64,000 nucleotides of DNA. Source: Reticulitermes speratus (Eukaryota; Arthropoda; Insecta; Blattodea; Rhinotermitidae). Every line of letters begins with the position of its first letter. Positions within the stretch are counted from its first letter, which is position 1. This document shows, one piece after another, positions 1-13,175 of the stretch. Position numbers and translations under genes: made by a program. Where the stretch lies: assembly GCA_021186555.1 (NCBI GenBank), contig JAJKFL010000005.1, positions 46,371,635-46,435,634 of the forward strand. The letters run 5' to 3'. Below the pieces are notes generated by a model. That model was given only the letters and a program-made list of their open reading frames with translations. It searched no databases and had not been told where the DNA came from.

Positions 1-644
1 AGATATTTCTCCACAAGAAAAATTGTGCCTACTGACCCACCTGTAATTGCTTCACACCAGCCTACATACTGTCATGTAACGCACAAGACATACAAAGTAC
101 TGTCTTGTATATTACACAGTACCACGCAGAAATCGAAAAAGAAAGTGGGAGAGAACATTAATAACTACATGCAAGCACTTTTGTCTGTATATTTGTCTTC
201 ATTTTATATTCATCAAGGACAATCAGATGAGTGGGATTATTTAGCCATGAATATTAACACATTAGTATGAAGTATCAAATAACAGAGCTGGACATTTTGG
301 AAGTAGGGAAAACTTCCACACATTATGGACATGAACACAAAGGACAAAGAGACCAGTTTCAGCACTTTCATAACGATATTTTAGAAATGAAACAAGCGTC
401 AAAGCTTTCTCAAAAATGGTCTCTTAAGAATTACATTTGAAGCCTACAGTCAAACACTGTAGTCATGACAATGAGTAATATATATTATAATAATATACTG
501 TATAGCTTACAGCTTTGAAAATGGAAAAGTCTGTTAGCCAACTGTAAGTATCTGTTCTCATAAGACTATATGGACTCGTGGGTTTTGGGTGGCTGTACTA
601 TTCAGTGACAATTTGTCAACTATATAAATGATCTGGGGTCAAAT

Positions 645-790
645 TGGAGGATCAGTGTGTATGATGAATGGAAAGAATATATGGATGGAAGTAGTCTTGG
701 TCTATTTAAAGTACTACATGTGCCTCAGCAGACTGGTAGAAGACATGAAATACTTCAGTCAGGATGATCACTCTCCAGGCTGAGAATTGA
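645..790 (+). repeat. Dispersed arthropod repeat R, copy 1
   Basis: GATGAATGGAAAGAATATAT, ATACTTCAGTCAGGATGATC and GAGAATTGAACCTGCGACCT follow the order of a repeat that also appears near 14510, 18460, 44205 and 60175. Confidence 0.5.
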
Positions 791-822
791 ACCTGCGACC
801 TAAAGAATAAGAAGCAGAAATA

Positions 823-965
823 TGCCATCACATAAATGGTAGATGGTCACCAACACTTCAGAGGAACCTATGGCCTCCATCTTCAGGAGCCTCGTCTTTC
901 TTGAAGATGGAGCAAGTTTACGCTAAACACTGGTACTAATATAACCAAATTACATGACATTTCTA
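823..965. mobile_element. Foldback MITE family 1 copy
   Basis: The left arm ACCAACACTTCAGAGGAACC and CCTCCATCTTCAGG is mirrored by CTTGAAGATGGAG and AACACTGGTACTAA. This core (GGTACCAACATTT..GAAGAACC, CTGCCTCCATCTTCAG, CACATCCCAGAAGACC) recurs many times in the window. Confidence 0.6.
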
Positions 966-971
966 GGTAGG

Positions 972-1140
972 TTGGTGTAGTGGTAGCAGGCTAGACTTAT
1001 ATTGAGAGGTGTGAGGCTCCAATCTCGACTGGAAAGCTAGCTATCCTGAGAATTCCTTGTGGTTTTCTCAGTCCCTCTAGACAATGGATAATATGGACTA
1101 CCTCTATTAGGCTACAACAGACTAATACAATCATCATCAA
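972..1140 (+). mobile_element. tRNA-derived SINE, family C
   Basis: TTGGTGTAGTGGTAGCAGGC looks like an RNA polymerase III A box and GCTCCAATCTCGACTGG a decayed B box. The body CTCAGTCCCTCTAGACAATG and an ATCATCATCAAA tail follow. Confidence 0.55.
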
Positions 1141-1142
1141 AC

Positions 1143-1392
1143 ATAACTGTAATTTATTGTAAAACAATGTCTTGTTTACAATATGCTACATGTTTTGGCC
1201 AGTGGCAAATCCTGATCCAGAGGTCAGGTCTAGTGGAACGGTACAATGCACATTGTGTACCCTTCTGGTAGACCTGACCCCGGGTCAGGATTCGTCACTG
1301 GTTTCTGCCCATAAAGCCAAATGATTGCCCTTCTGGCCAAAACTTGCATCATGTTGTAAAAAATACATTGTTTTACAATAAATTACAGTTCC
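1143..1392. mobile_element. Foldback MITE with 26-bp perfect TIRs
   Basis: Bases 1145-1170 and 1365-1390 are perfect inverted copies (starting AACTGTAATTTATTG). Inward the complementarity continues with gaps through TTTTGGCCAG and GGTCAGGTCTA, so most of the 250 bp can fold into one hairpin. There is no coding sequence. It abuts the SINE ending near 1140. Confidence 0.8.
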
Positions 1393-2202
1393 TCAAATTA
1401 CAGTTGCATTCCACAGTGTTCTTATTAGTCAACTGATGCCTATAAAATGCAACTGGATGGCATTCATCAGAATAGACCACAACTGCTTCCTTCTGTAACA
1501 TTTAACAGGATCATAAAATAAACCAAAAACAGTATGTGGCATGACATTCAAGACACTGCTCTGGCTTTGGGATATTCTAAATGGTTGGTTTTAACATCAG
1601 CAGTTTCGGACCTTTTGGTTCTACTGACACAATGTCCAGTAATCATAAAGGATGGGAAACACCTGTAATGTCCCACTGTTCATTACTAGAGTGAGGAAAT
1701 GCAGCAAAACTTCAGATGGCTGTGCTGGCTCCAAGATCAAATCCAGCAATCCTTCAAATGTAGATCAGAAACTTACCATGAAACTAACAAGTTAAATGAT
1801 TTGATTGATGAAAACATGGAAAATGACAGCTCTGTCAGGTATTAAGCTATAAAATGAGATAAGAATTTGGGTTGTAGTGTGCTGAGCAAATGAGAGACAT
1901 TTCAGGTTTATTTAATCAAGAACAATTATGAACACACTGTAACACCTTAAGACCAGAGAAACAAATACCTTAAAGGTGGCTCTGCAGTTTAACTTTTTGA
2001 TCTAAAAGGACCTGGCATTAAAAGGGTTACAATGAACTGAGAAATACAGTCACACATACTTGCTTCTCAGGCAAAAAACCAAGCAGTCTGTCAGTTTCCA
2101 GGGAGGTCTGAATGTGTTTAGTCATGAAATACATTATAGTATACTCATTTCATAACAAGAAATGCTGAATGAAATATTTTGTTTGAAGTGAGTCGGCCGT
2201 AC

Positions 2203-2226
2203 CTGCGAGCTCCTCCAAGATGAGAA
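2203..2226 (-). CDS. Candidate 24-bp microexon downstream of kazrin
   Basis: On the minus strand, the acceptor tract ATTATTCTTTTCATAG and donor CGCAG|GTACGG bracket 24 bases. In phase 0 (the phase left by the exon at 22202) they read FSSWRSSQ. The patch is locally GC-rich in an AT-rich intron. Vertebrate kazrin has an FSS motif in its tail (GRGFSSKD), so the fit is suggestive but very short. It lies 20 kb from the last firm exon. Chance occurrence of two splice-like sites is quite possible. Confidence 0.28.
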
Positions 2227-4595
2227 CTATGAAAAGAATAATTATAGCACATTTCATAAGATGTGACACACCAAACAGAGAACAGCACTGACAATTTTAA
2301 CACAACACACATGCTAATACACATCAAAGCACAGTTAATAACCTTGAAACACTGAATAGATCTCTCTAATAAAACAAATGATCAGTAGGAACATTAATTT
2401 ATGGCTACTACTTGCATATTCATTTCAGAATCACAGTGTAACCAATAAACAACACAGTAACCTGCTCTCACCTGTCACAATTTCCACTTAAATTCAGACA
2501 GTGGCAGTATATGAGATGAGTAATTTTGAATTATTATTAAGCGTTTCTACATGCTTCCTAATTAATATACGGAAAAACATGAATGCTTGCACGGGATTCA
2601 TTTACAATTAACCATTTCACTAATTGTTTATTCGGTTAATATACCAGTTAATAGAAATGTACAATGCCACAAAGAATGGGAAGTAATAAAAGAACTGTAA
2701 TACTATAAAAACTTCATTCATGGTTTCTACAATTAAGTTGCACAGAAGAATTCTACAGTTTTGCTGATGAGTTCTAGTATTATAACTACAAAATCACAAT
2801 TAAATTGACAAATAATATGTACAATATTTTAGGCTAAATTTTGCACTCAAAATTTCAAAATGTATTGACATAAGGCTGTGTATCTCATGTTTTCATAAGT
2901 GTAAATTTCATAAAACAATATCGTCAGATTTGATTCTTACTTCCCAGAAGACATACTGCATTACTCTTAACCATTATCAGTCGGAAATAAAATTAGTGTT
3001 CATAATGTGAAGCAAACAAAACCCATAGATACATTATGTGTACAGAGGACAGAGTTACTTAATATTAAAAAGAAGCCAAGAAAAAGGTAAAAAGGTGGAA
3101 ACTTTGTTTAAGCACTGTATTCTGTTCAAACTACTATATAATCGGCAAACCCCAAAAACATGGTAACACTAAATGTAATATGCCATTGACAGAATACTTC
3201 AAAATTGGTTCATCGAAACTCATAAAAGAAGCTGATATAAGAATATTCTTTTCTTCAGTTGGTACCTGTGCCACATATTCTGTGGTTACTACATATTGGT
3301 GGTACAGCCCACAACAACAACTCCAGTATTTATAACAAGATTTCATAACAAGGAGGCAACACTTTGTATATCCTGTGCGACTGTGAGGTCCTAGATGCGT
3401 AAAGATTTTGTCAAATGGAGACCCATATCAAGAAATCAAGTGGCTGTTGTAAGGTCAGCACTCACTAAAAGCATGGGACTGCTGAAGAGTTCAGTCATAG
3501 GTAAAATGCAAAACAGAACAAAAATGACAGAGATGCAAAGGATGATAATACACAGATTTCAATTATAATCTTAAATACTGCAGAAGAGGATGAATGTGGG
3601 TTCCACGTTTGTACACAGCTGTGCTATTTTGTATGTTAATGAATTACTGGTAGGAGTGACAGTAAGGTCTGCACTGTGGCTGTCAGGCTGTGAGGCCAGT
3701 GACTGAATGGCTTTGCAAGTTACTGGTCCTGTTCCATGCTTCAAATATTACACAAGTTTAATTTATTGCTATTACAAAGACATGAGAAAAATAACAATTG
3801 AATATATAATTGTGTTTGGAACAATCTGAAGATAACAGACGACATTACAAATCTAACGTACAGGAGGGTAATATGAATGTGCATCTTGGAGAAACAATTC
3901 CTGAGGGTGTCAACTGGACTGCACTGGCTCAGAACAGAATATAATGGCAGGCTATTGCGAATGCAATGGCAAACTATTGAGGTCCATAAAAGGAGATAAC
4001 TTCTTGACTACGTGAATAACTTGTCAGCTGTTCAAGAAACACGCTGCACATGGAGTTACCTCTAAACACAACCTCTCCTTTCGGGTGGTTAACTTCTAAA
4101 AGGAACTTTAGAAGCTGTCACACCAAGCTTTGAATATCAGATTCTTACCTTGGGAAGAATGTTTATATACACACACACATATATATGGAGAAAATTCAAA
4201 AGTATAAGACTTTTGAATGACTGAGTATTTGTCTTTCTGTTATACCAGGCGAAAACAGATAACACTTGAAACTATCATACATTTTCATAATTGCATTCCA
4301 TAGACATTACTGAAGGTATGTAGCTTAGATAATGGGAAATACATTCATGATATACAGAATTAAGATTTATCAATATTTTTCTGATGAAAAAAATAACAGT
4401 AAAACACAAAGCATGTCTACCACAAAAGACACACTTTCAAATTATAGCATATTACTCACACATGCATTAATTTCTAAATTCTTGTGTCGAAGGTAAATCA
4501 CAATTTGTTTTAATACACTAAACATAATGAATGCCTAGGTTTTACATTAAAAATTCAACATTCAAAGAACACTTTCTACTTCTGTCTTCAGGCAA

Positions 4596-4609
4596 GGGGG
4601 GGGGGGGGG
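4596..4609 (+). repeat. Poly-G run (14)
   Basis: Fourteen consecutive G, just upstream of the LINE tail at 4632. Confidence 0.95.
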
Positions 4610-4631
4610 ATAATCTGACTAGAACCAGTGA

Positions 4632-5275
4632 CTTTATTATTATTATTATTATCATCATCATCATTTATTCACATTCCATAAATCCGAGTTTACAAAGAAA
4701 CAAAGGGATAGAATTGGTCACATGAGATATTAAACAAAAGAAGTTATAAAAAGAACAACAAATAAAATAAACATTGCATTGATCCGATACAAGACTAAAT
4801 ACAATAAAATGTAGAATTCACTTATAATTTTTTAGGTCAAAATATTCCTGTAATGAATAGAATGAATGGAAATAGAGAAAATTTTTTAAGGCTATTTTAT
4901 ATAGTTTGACATTATTGACAAGTGCCTTTATTTAGAATGGAAGGTTATTAAAACATCTAATTCCCATATAAAAGGTTCCCTTCTGATATGTTGTTAACCT
5001 AGGAGATTGCAGACGAAGATCAAAACTATGTCTAGTATTATTGATGTAGACTTCAGAGTTACTCTTGAATAGGTGGATGTTATTGGCTACAAACAATAGT
5101 GTAGATAATAAGTATTATGATTGAAGGGGTAGTATTTTGAGTTTTTTTAAATAATCTCTACATGAATCTCTATTACTAATGCCAGTGATACTTCTTATGG
5201 CCTTCTTTTGAAGCAGAAAATATGACTAGAGTATGAAGAGTTTCTCCAGAAAATTAAGCCATAGCTCATTAATGA
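4632..5275 (-). mobile_element. Non-LTR retrotransposon 3' end (RT C-terminus plus 3' tail)
   Basis: Read on the minus strand, an interrupted frame gives LLQKKAIRSITGISNRDSC, RDYLKKLKIL and NSEVYINNTRHSFDLRLQSP, then TYQKGTFYMGIRCFNNLP. The phrases match the reverse transcriptase C-terminal region of a widespread arthropod Jockey/CR1-like LINE. Several stops show it is dead. The 3' end is TGGAATGTGAATAAATGAT followed by an (ATG/AAT)n tail at 4634-4665. It is 5' truncated near 5275, typical of target-primed insertion. A related copy lies on the plus strand at 60525. Confidence 0.8.
4634..4665 (+). repeat. (ATT)n/(ATC)n microsatellite
   Basis: TTATTATTATTATTATTATC then ATCATCATCATTT. It is the 3' tail of the minus-strand LINE. 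Confidence 0.9.
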
Positions 5276-5489
5276 ATGAAAATAGGCATGATATACCATA
5301 ATTAAAGTGTTGACTGACATAATAGGTTTAATGGTAACTAAAAATAGATAGCTCTTTAAAACATCAGCACCAAATTAGGCCTGAATTTGTCTGAAAATGG
5401 AAATGTAACAGGTTGTCAAAACATGGTGTTTTAGTATAAAATTTAAGTAAAAGGTAAAGTTGTTGCTATGCTTTATTAAGCATTATGCC

Positions 5490-5760
5490 ACAAAGGCACA
5501 AGGAGGAGTGGAGGTACAGCTCCACAAAATTTTAACCTTGGCATTACACGGAGATGAGCTTCATGCCACGTCTGGTTACCTCTAGGGAAGACTCCTTACC
5601 CAACTGGCACCCATTCAATAGGATGCTGGGTGAGCGCCAGATCCAGTCTGGATACCGTGGATAAGAGAAAGCTCTCCACCCCTGCTGGGAATCAGACTCA
5701 GCCAGCCTATTACATAGTCACTATACTGACTTAGCTACCCTGAACCTAATCCATGGGTGA
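5490..5760 (-). mobile_element. tRNA-derived SINE, family A, minus orientation
   Basis: On the plus strand it reads GGAGTGGAGGTACAGCTCCA, ACCCATTCAATAGGATGCTG and TGCTGGGAATCAGACTCAGC. These are complements of the family A blocks seen at 7800 and 9690. A (GAA)n tract follows at 5761. Confidence 0.65.
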
Positions 5761-6109
5761 AAGAAGAAGAAGAAGAAGGAGAAGAATAAGTAATTATACT
5801 TACATAGGCTTCTTTGTATAAGGAGCATTTACTGAACATACTTTCATAGTTTCCCAGTAGGTACTATCAAGGACAGAACAAAAGAATGTTAAATGCACCT
5901 TAAACTTCAGCTTAGGTGTAGATGGTTTAAATTTATCTTATCACTTCCATTTCCTGCTAAAGGTGGCAGGGCTGTGGGATACTATGGGTGGTGTGAGCTA
6001 ATACACTCAGGAAAGTCAGCAGACGTTAGTACTGCCGCCCATCTTGCAGTATAAACCCCGGAATCGCAACATGACAAATGTGCAGAATTAATTCACCTGA
6101 ACCATATTT

Positions 6110-6200
6110 TGTCACCTAAAGAAGGAGGCAGCACGTTCCTCTGAAACGTCAGGACAAACTTATACTACACAGTACAGTAACCCAGAAGACCATCACTTTG
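6110..6200. mobile_element. Foldback MITE family 1, partial copy
   Basis: It contains GGAGGCAGCACGTTCCTCTG, AAACGTCAGGACAAACTTAT and CCCAGAAGACCATCACTT, the right arm of family 1. The left arm is poorly preserved around 6020-6060. Confidence 0.5.
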
Positions 6201-7799
6201 AGGAAATTTACACTTGACACTGTCTGCCAATCATTTATTTAACAGAAATTATCTCATATGGTTAACGACGTTAGAAATTTGTCACACACACAAATAGAGC
6301 TGATGAAGAAAAGTGAATGTACTCAACTGTAGCACATGGCCAAAACAAGCTATGTACATAGGCACGAAATATAGTAGTAGTAACATGTAGCTTGCCATAT
6401 TAGCCAGCAATGCTGTGTATTCCCTTTTCTCTGTAAAGACGTTTCATGACTACAGTAAGGTCAACCCAAATTAAAGCATACATATTTCCCATTACCAAGG
6501 AACTGTTTCCTCTGAAACACATACCTGATTATGTTGACTTATGAATAACAATAAGAAATTTAATTACTTTGCGTCTGATTTGGCTATAGTATTACTCATA
6601 TCAAACTAAAACATGATCAATTTTAAACTACAAGAAGGTCATGTACTGGAAAGAATGGAATGCATTTTACTTTATGAATTAATATAATAAAGTGTCATTG
6701 AAATTAATATATATTTGGGACTGGGATTCAAATTTGAGCCACAAATATGTTTAATACGTATTAGGAATTACCTGTAACTGACCAATAAATTAAACTGCTT
6801 TAGTGTGATAAAATATAAAAGACAGTGTGCAGAAGGCTTTATGTATTTCAGACCAAAGCACTTACACATTTATATTATAAAAGAGCCAGCAATTCAAGTA
6901 CTTGATTTGGGCCAAGTATGAATTTTGTAAAAATCTGATATGTTTACAGAGGAGGCAGTTTTTTAAAGGAATAATGGAAGAAAAATTTGACAGGCACAGT
7001 ACAACAAGAACCTATTCATGTGAAGACCAGTGCATTAGAAAATAGACATTACTTTATTAAATAATATTATCAATCTGTGCTAAGACACAACATAAAGTTC
7101 TTCCCCAGAAATTTTAATACCTACATAAACAGTTCATGAAAATCTATCTTTTTTACTCTACAAATATTACAGAACTCGGATATGTACCATGCACTACTGT
7201 ACATATATATGTATAGGATAGGTATCTACATTACTAATTATCACTGTGTGTTAGGATAGGTTCTATGCAGTACTTATAATGTCCTCACATATGACAAATT
7301 ATCGTCATAATGTCATTAAGATAATCCTAAAAGTTCAGAATAACATTATATAAAATCTATTAATTGAATTATACAAACTCTGATTTTTAAAATAATAATC
7401 ATAATAATAATGCAAAAACATATAGCCAATGTACTTTAAGTTTCAAAAGGCTTATGACAGTGCTTTAGTATTGTCATGGGAGAATTGTCTTCAGACACCG
7501 TCCACTGTATGAATAAAAAGCATAGGCAGTGCTTTGGAAACTGGTCTGCAACTCTCTCCAGGTTAAAATGACAGCATACCTATTATGTGTGGGCCAAAAA
7601 ATAAAGACTGAAATATTCATAATCAAGACAATATAAAAAATGAAATAAAGACATAAAAAATAAAAATGTGATGTAAAATCCATAATTTACATTCATATTT
7701 AACAGTATTTCTTTGGTGACAGTATCCAAATTTTAAATTTTTGAATTGTTAACCTTAGTAAACATTATGGATCTAATTATGTCAGTAGACTAGTCAACA

Positions 7800-8085
7800 T
7801 CGTAACTAGGCTATGGGCTGGATGATCAGTCAATCGTGGTTCGATTCTTGGCAGGGGAAAGAGACTTTTCTCTTCTCCAAAGAGTCTAGACTGGCTCTGG
7901 GACCCATCCAGCCTACTATCCAATGGGTACTTTGGGCCCTACATCCAGGGATAAAGCAACTGACGAATGGAGCTGACCACTCACCTCCATCAAGTGCCGA
8001 GTTTAAGAATAAGTGGAGCTGTATCTTTACTTCTCCATGCCTTCTTGGTGTGCACAGGGAAACTTTAACTTCCACTTATTAATTA
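7800..8085 (+). mobile_element. tRNA-derived SINE, family A
   Basis: The B-box-like TGGTTCGATTCTTGGCAGGG is followed by the family A body: CTCTGGGACCCATCCAGCCT, ACTATCCAATGGGTAC and CCATGCCTTCTTGGTGTGCA. It ends near ACTTTAACTTCCACTTATT. Confidence 0.75.
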
Positions 8086-9417
8086 TGGTTCCAGTATTGC
8101 TCACTGATCAATTCTTCAAGCATATGTGACATTATCTTGATAGTTTTACACAGAACTCTCTGCTTTTTTAAATTAAAATATGGAATGCCAGTTACAGAAA
8201 GGTTCCTTGAATCTACTGACAGATATATCTGGAGTCAGCATCATGATACTACATCAGTCTACTGACAAATAGTTATGGTGTTAATATATTTTTAAGCTAA
8301 AACGGTAATTCTTTTTTAATAAAAAAGATGTTATGTTCAAATTCATCAAGGCTTTTCTGCTGTAAATTTAAGACACAGAACTCTACTGCTCAATCGAATT
8401 CGAGAATAATACCTGTCCATTTAAAATAATTACAAAATGCAAGTAGTCAGACTGATATGCAGTAAACATGAAATAAAATCTTTTTGTTTTAAACAAATCA
8501 GACCAATTCTTTTATATTAATACTGCCACCAAATGAAAGAATCTTAATACAAATAGGTGCTACAATGACAAGTTTCATAAAAGTACTTTCTGGATAGGAA
8601 AATTAATACTTAAATGCTTAAGCTCTGAGACAAATGCATTTTGGAATTCATTTTTGAAAGCATGGTGATAAACATGCATAATAATGTATAAACAATAAAT
8701 ACAGATGTAATTACATCTGTTACAGAAGCAGTGCCTTAATGTACATACAGATTTACACCATTCATACTTAATGACGAATAGGATAAATTTGATCATTTGA
8801 GAATATTTACAGACATGAGATGGATGTTTGTAACAAGAGATAAATTCTAAGGGAATTCATCACAAAAACTTTCAACTTTATAGAAACATTGCCAATAAAT
8901 TATGCAACATATTTTGATATTTTTACATGAATACATACATATATATGAGGATTAGTTAGCTGTACAGTGTTCTACACTACATACACACGTCTGCATCATT
9001 CTTTTACATGAAAATATTGCACAGCATAAAATATCTCTTTGTACAACACAGCATTATTCACAGGGATATTGCCAGCCATTTGTACATAAATACTGTATGT
9101 GTACACTGATTACACATGGCCTTAAAACATGTTTGTTATTAAACACATTTGTCTTCCTCTTGTCAAATTTTAAATATTTAAACAGTATCTTTCCTCTTCA
9201 TTTTTGTTTAAACCCAACTTCATTTCTGACAACTGCAATGAATGATTACAAGCCACATACAGCAAATGTAGCACAAAAATTTATTTTTTAAAAAGGATTT
9301 GGTGACTTGGTAAATTGATTGCCTGGTCTTTTTATATCTTTAATCCTCCTGGTTGGACAATCTTACTAATTTGTAAATAATAAAAACATCTGTGTAACTA
9401 AATATATTACTACAAAA

Positions 9418-9545
9418 ACCCACCCAGCTTCCTGTCCAATGGATGCAGCAGGCTCTTACCCACAGGTAAAATGAAGCTGATTAACAACCTCCACCTAGTG
9501 ATGAGATAAAAACTGCAGGGAGCTATAACTCTCCTCCCTAACTCA
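9418..9545 (+). mobile_element. Family A SINE, body fragment
   Basis: CACCCAGCTTCCTGTCCAAT and GGGAGCTATAACTCTCCTCC match the middle and 3' part. The tRNA-related head is missing. Confidence 0.5.
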
Positions 9546-9689
9546 TCTTTATGGCGCAGTATTCAATAGAGCAAAGTGGTAAATTTACATTTACCTTTGT
9601 CAGTACTGCATTGTACAAAACAGAACAATTTTTTGAATTATCATGTTTGAATTTTTTCAAAATGTAGTAGAAGAAACTTCATAGATCCT

Positions 9690-9955
9690 ACAATGGTGTA
9701 GTCAGTATAGCTATTGGTATGCTATTGGCTGGATATCCAAGTAATCGTGGTTCAATTCCTGACAGGGTCTAGAGATTGGCTCTTGGGCCCATCCAGCCTT
9801 CTATTCAATTGGGACCAGCAGGCTCTTTCACCTTGCGTAAAGCTAATCACTCACTCTCAACTAGTGCCAAGGTTCAGAATGTGTAGAGCTATATTCCACT
9901 CCCCCACACGCCTTCATGGTGTGTACAGGGACAATCTTACCTTCACATTGGAAGA
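9690..9955 (+). mobile_element. tRNA-derived SINE, family A
   Basis: TGGTTCAATTCCTGACAGGG is the B box. TTGGGCCCATCCAGCCTTCT, AGAGCTATATTCCACTCCCC and GCCTTCATGGTGTGTACAGG parallel the copy at 7800. Several differences suggest both are old. Confidence 0.7.
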
Positions 9956-11224
9956 AACTTTACATTTCATTCAGTAAACGTTATGAAAGTCAAGTGTTTT
10001 ATTAAAACAAAATACTTGTAAATGTTTGACTAATATTACCTGGGTTCAAATTGAAGTTGGTACTATCACAAGTCTAGTATTTAGTACATAAAAATTTAAC
10101 TTTTCTGTCAGTTTCAGTCTGTTTTGTACCTAACAGAGAATGCCCAAAGATGGTGTGAAATTTACTCCATATTATTGCCTATGTGTACAATAGCTATGGC
10201 TGTTAAAGTGATGTTCATGTACTGCAGTACTGTCTTCAGACATGATTTGAACCCTCACTCCCAATCTAATTTTTACTGACATGGATGACCTTTGCATAAT
10301 CTGTGTACTAAACCTTTAAAGATCTAGCTGTTGTACGTGTTACTGACATGGAAGCAATCACATTTTTGGTAAAGAATCGGAACTTTGTTGTTGTAAATAA
10401 TAATAATGTAGGCTGTTATTAAGCATTAACAGCAATAAATTTCCTTGAAAAATATTTTGACAGGAAGTTCTATAAAAGTATTCATGTAAGAATCATGTGA
10501 CAACATTGGCTATTTGTAAAATGGCTGTTACTGCATTCTCTTTACTTGTGGCAAAATTAAAACTCTGAGGTTGTACTGCAAATCTGCATGTGAATTCTTG
10601 TATTCCAGTAAGAGACTGCATTATCTGTACAAACAAGAATCAGTTAAAGTATTCAAAATTCTAATTAAAATTTCCAATACTTTGTGCACCAAATTTAAAC
10701 AACTTTGCAGGGTACTCTTAGCCATATTACATTACTAGCAAACTGAGACAAATTCATGCCAACCTTTTTGAGATGAAGAAGGCTGCAGGTCTGTGAAGAT
10801 ATAACATAAGATGGTATTATTTTGTTCCCATAAAAAATAAAAGCCATGGGGAAATGCAACAATCAGTTAGTTTCACTGTAAACAGGAGCCCATTCTCTCA
10901 AGCAATTGCTTGTGAACCTTTTAGTTGCACCATGAAGCATTACAGGACAAAGCAAGCTTGACATAGAATACATCATGTGCTGTGTCAGTGTTAGATTACC
11001 ACTTCTGAACATTTCTCAGTCACTGCACCCTTGGTCTCGGAGTAAAACTTCATATATCCCTGATCACTGGTCACTTGAATTTTTTTTATCTTGGGCTGTG
11101 TGTTATCATGAATTATAAACACCAGACATGGAGGCTTCTCATTTTAAAGAAACTTTGTTTATTGAATGCAGAGCAAAATTGCACAAAAGAAAGTTGTCGG
11201 GACTTTCTCTACCATTTCAGCACT

Positions 11225-11600
11225 TTTGGTGTTATGGTGATAAAATCAAAGAGGATGACATGGGAGGGCATGTGGCACATGTGGGGGAATAGACAAAGGT
11301 ATATGGGGTTTTGGTGACGAAACCTGCAGGAAGCAGACCACCTGGAAGAACTAGGCATAAATGGGAGAATATCAAAATGGATCTTGAAGACATAGCATGG
11401 GACAGCATGGGCTGGTTTAGCATATGGGCAGGTGAACATGGTAATAAACCTTTGGGATCCATAAAATGTGAGGAATTTCTGGACTAGCTGAGCAACTGTC
11501 CCTATAGTTAGTTGGTTGATTGGCTAGGTGGTTGGTTAGTTAGCCAGTCAGTCAGTCAGTGCAGTTGATCAGTCAGTCAGTTAGTTAGTCCAGCCCTTTT
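11225..11600 (+). mobile_element. Decayed LINE 3' end with GTTA/GTCA tail
   Basis: Fragments such as DLEDIAWDSMGWFS, NKPLGSIK and CEEFLD correspond to the conserved end (...NLRVP..AGNFL) of an arthropod Jockey-like LINE. A degenerate tail of GTTAGTTGGTTGATTGGC and CAGTCAGTCAGTCAG type units follows at 11505-11590. It has several stops and no intact domain. Confidence 0.6.
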
Positions 11601-12034
11601 TGACAGTGTATAACATACACCTCATGCACCCCCTATTAGGCACTGCATACCCAATGGGGTATACTGACCCACAGTTCAGAACCACTAATTTGGTCAGATC
11701 TCCATGATGCCTGAAATGTTTTCCTCGTTGTTTGATTACAATATTAAATAAGATTCCTCAGCTACAAAGCTTCTGATTTACCTAAATATTAAAAGAAGGC
11801 CACACTTAGACAATAAAATGTCTATGCACTATTTTTTAATTCTGTTTGTGTTACACAGATTACTTTCTGCATTTTTATTACTTGTACGTCCATCAGGTTT
11901 ATTACCATTATACAAATAAGTGTTTAATTCTTAGGTTATTTAACAAAGCTGTGGAATAGTTGAATGAGATGGAAAGATGAGCACAAGCATGAGATCTAAG
12001 GTTCTAGCAGCACTGAATATGAAAATTATGTTGG

Positions 12035-12222
12035 TTGTGGGATGTGATACCATGCTGTCTGGTAGAAATTTAAATTGTTTTAAAGAGATGTGGTGAGCCT
12101 ATTTTCTTACTCCATAAACAGAGAGGCAGCAGGTTCTTTGGAAACTGTGGAGCTTGCCTACCAGAGTGCATGGTGTCACATCCCAGAAAATTCTTCACAC
12201 TCACTGACAAACCTCACACCTC
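12035..12222. mobile_element. Foldback MITE family 1 copy
   Basis: GTGGGATGTGATACCATGCT opens the left arm. GAGGCAGCAGGTTCTTTGGA and TGCATGGTGTCACATCCCAG form the right arm. Confidence 0.6.
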
Positions 12223-13039
12223 ATATCAATTTTTGAATTCCTCAATCTTTATTGTCCAGGAATAAGGAATTGTAAATTCCTTGGTCATAAGGAATGGCAA
12301 TCACATTTTTACTCAGAAGTACTAGCATTAGTATTTAAAAAACATAATACTTGGCCAGGTGGAATGTGTACATTTGCTGCTGTAACAGAAAAATGCACAA
12401 GCAACGAGGGGTACAAACAGGGTGTTTCTTAATCAGCTAAATGCATATCCACTACACAAGGAGCTTTTCTGTAAATTTTAATACTATAAGGTAGCATAAA
12501 TCAGAAGCTGTTTCAAAATACCCTGTATAAAACAGTAGAAGGAAATTGCACCAACACACTGTATTGACACACGAGGTGACATGCCTTAGAAACGTCGATT
12601 CTTTGTTGTTTTCTCGCTGCCCAACTGATATTGCACTACAATACTGTCTTATAGTTAACATGAACAATATCTACTTTGTCATATCACTGAATATCCAGTT
12701 AACATGTATTCACATATTATTTTAACAATAAGGACAAACAACTATGTTACATACATACATACACAAGGGTAACTGGCAATTATCACATGTACAAAAATGT
12801 ATTTCTCTTGAAAAGTAAAAAATTGTTATTAGTATTATTTGCATATCTCTAAAAACGGAAACATTCTGCATTTGTTTTGCTTATGTAGTTATGGGTGTTG
12901 AAATATTGTAAACTTTTCTAGTCAGGATAAAATTATTTTAATGCTGAAAGGAAGATGACAATGACAAGAATATAATATAAAGATTACATCTTCTGGAAAG
13001 TGACGCTGTGTAAGTTTGGTAAGTGCATACCAAAAATTC

Positions 13040-13175
13040 AGAACTTCTGCCTCCATGCTGAGGACTGAAGATGGAGGCAGCAGGTTCCTCTGAAATGTTG
13101 GTGCCTATCTACCAAACCACATGCTGTCACATCCCAGAAGACAATCATGGAAACCTGAAATCTCACAATGTAATA
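13040..13175. mobile_element. Foldback MITE family 1 copy
   Basis: TGCCTCCATGCTGAGG and GAAGATGGAGGCAGCAGGTT make a short central hairpin. CATGCTGTCACATCCCAGAA and a CTGAAATCTCACAATG end follow. Confidence 0.65.

Noticed and set aside
7813-8082. Plus and minus frames of 80-89 codons over the same bases
   Set aside because: Both are translations of the family A SINE.
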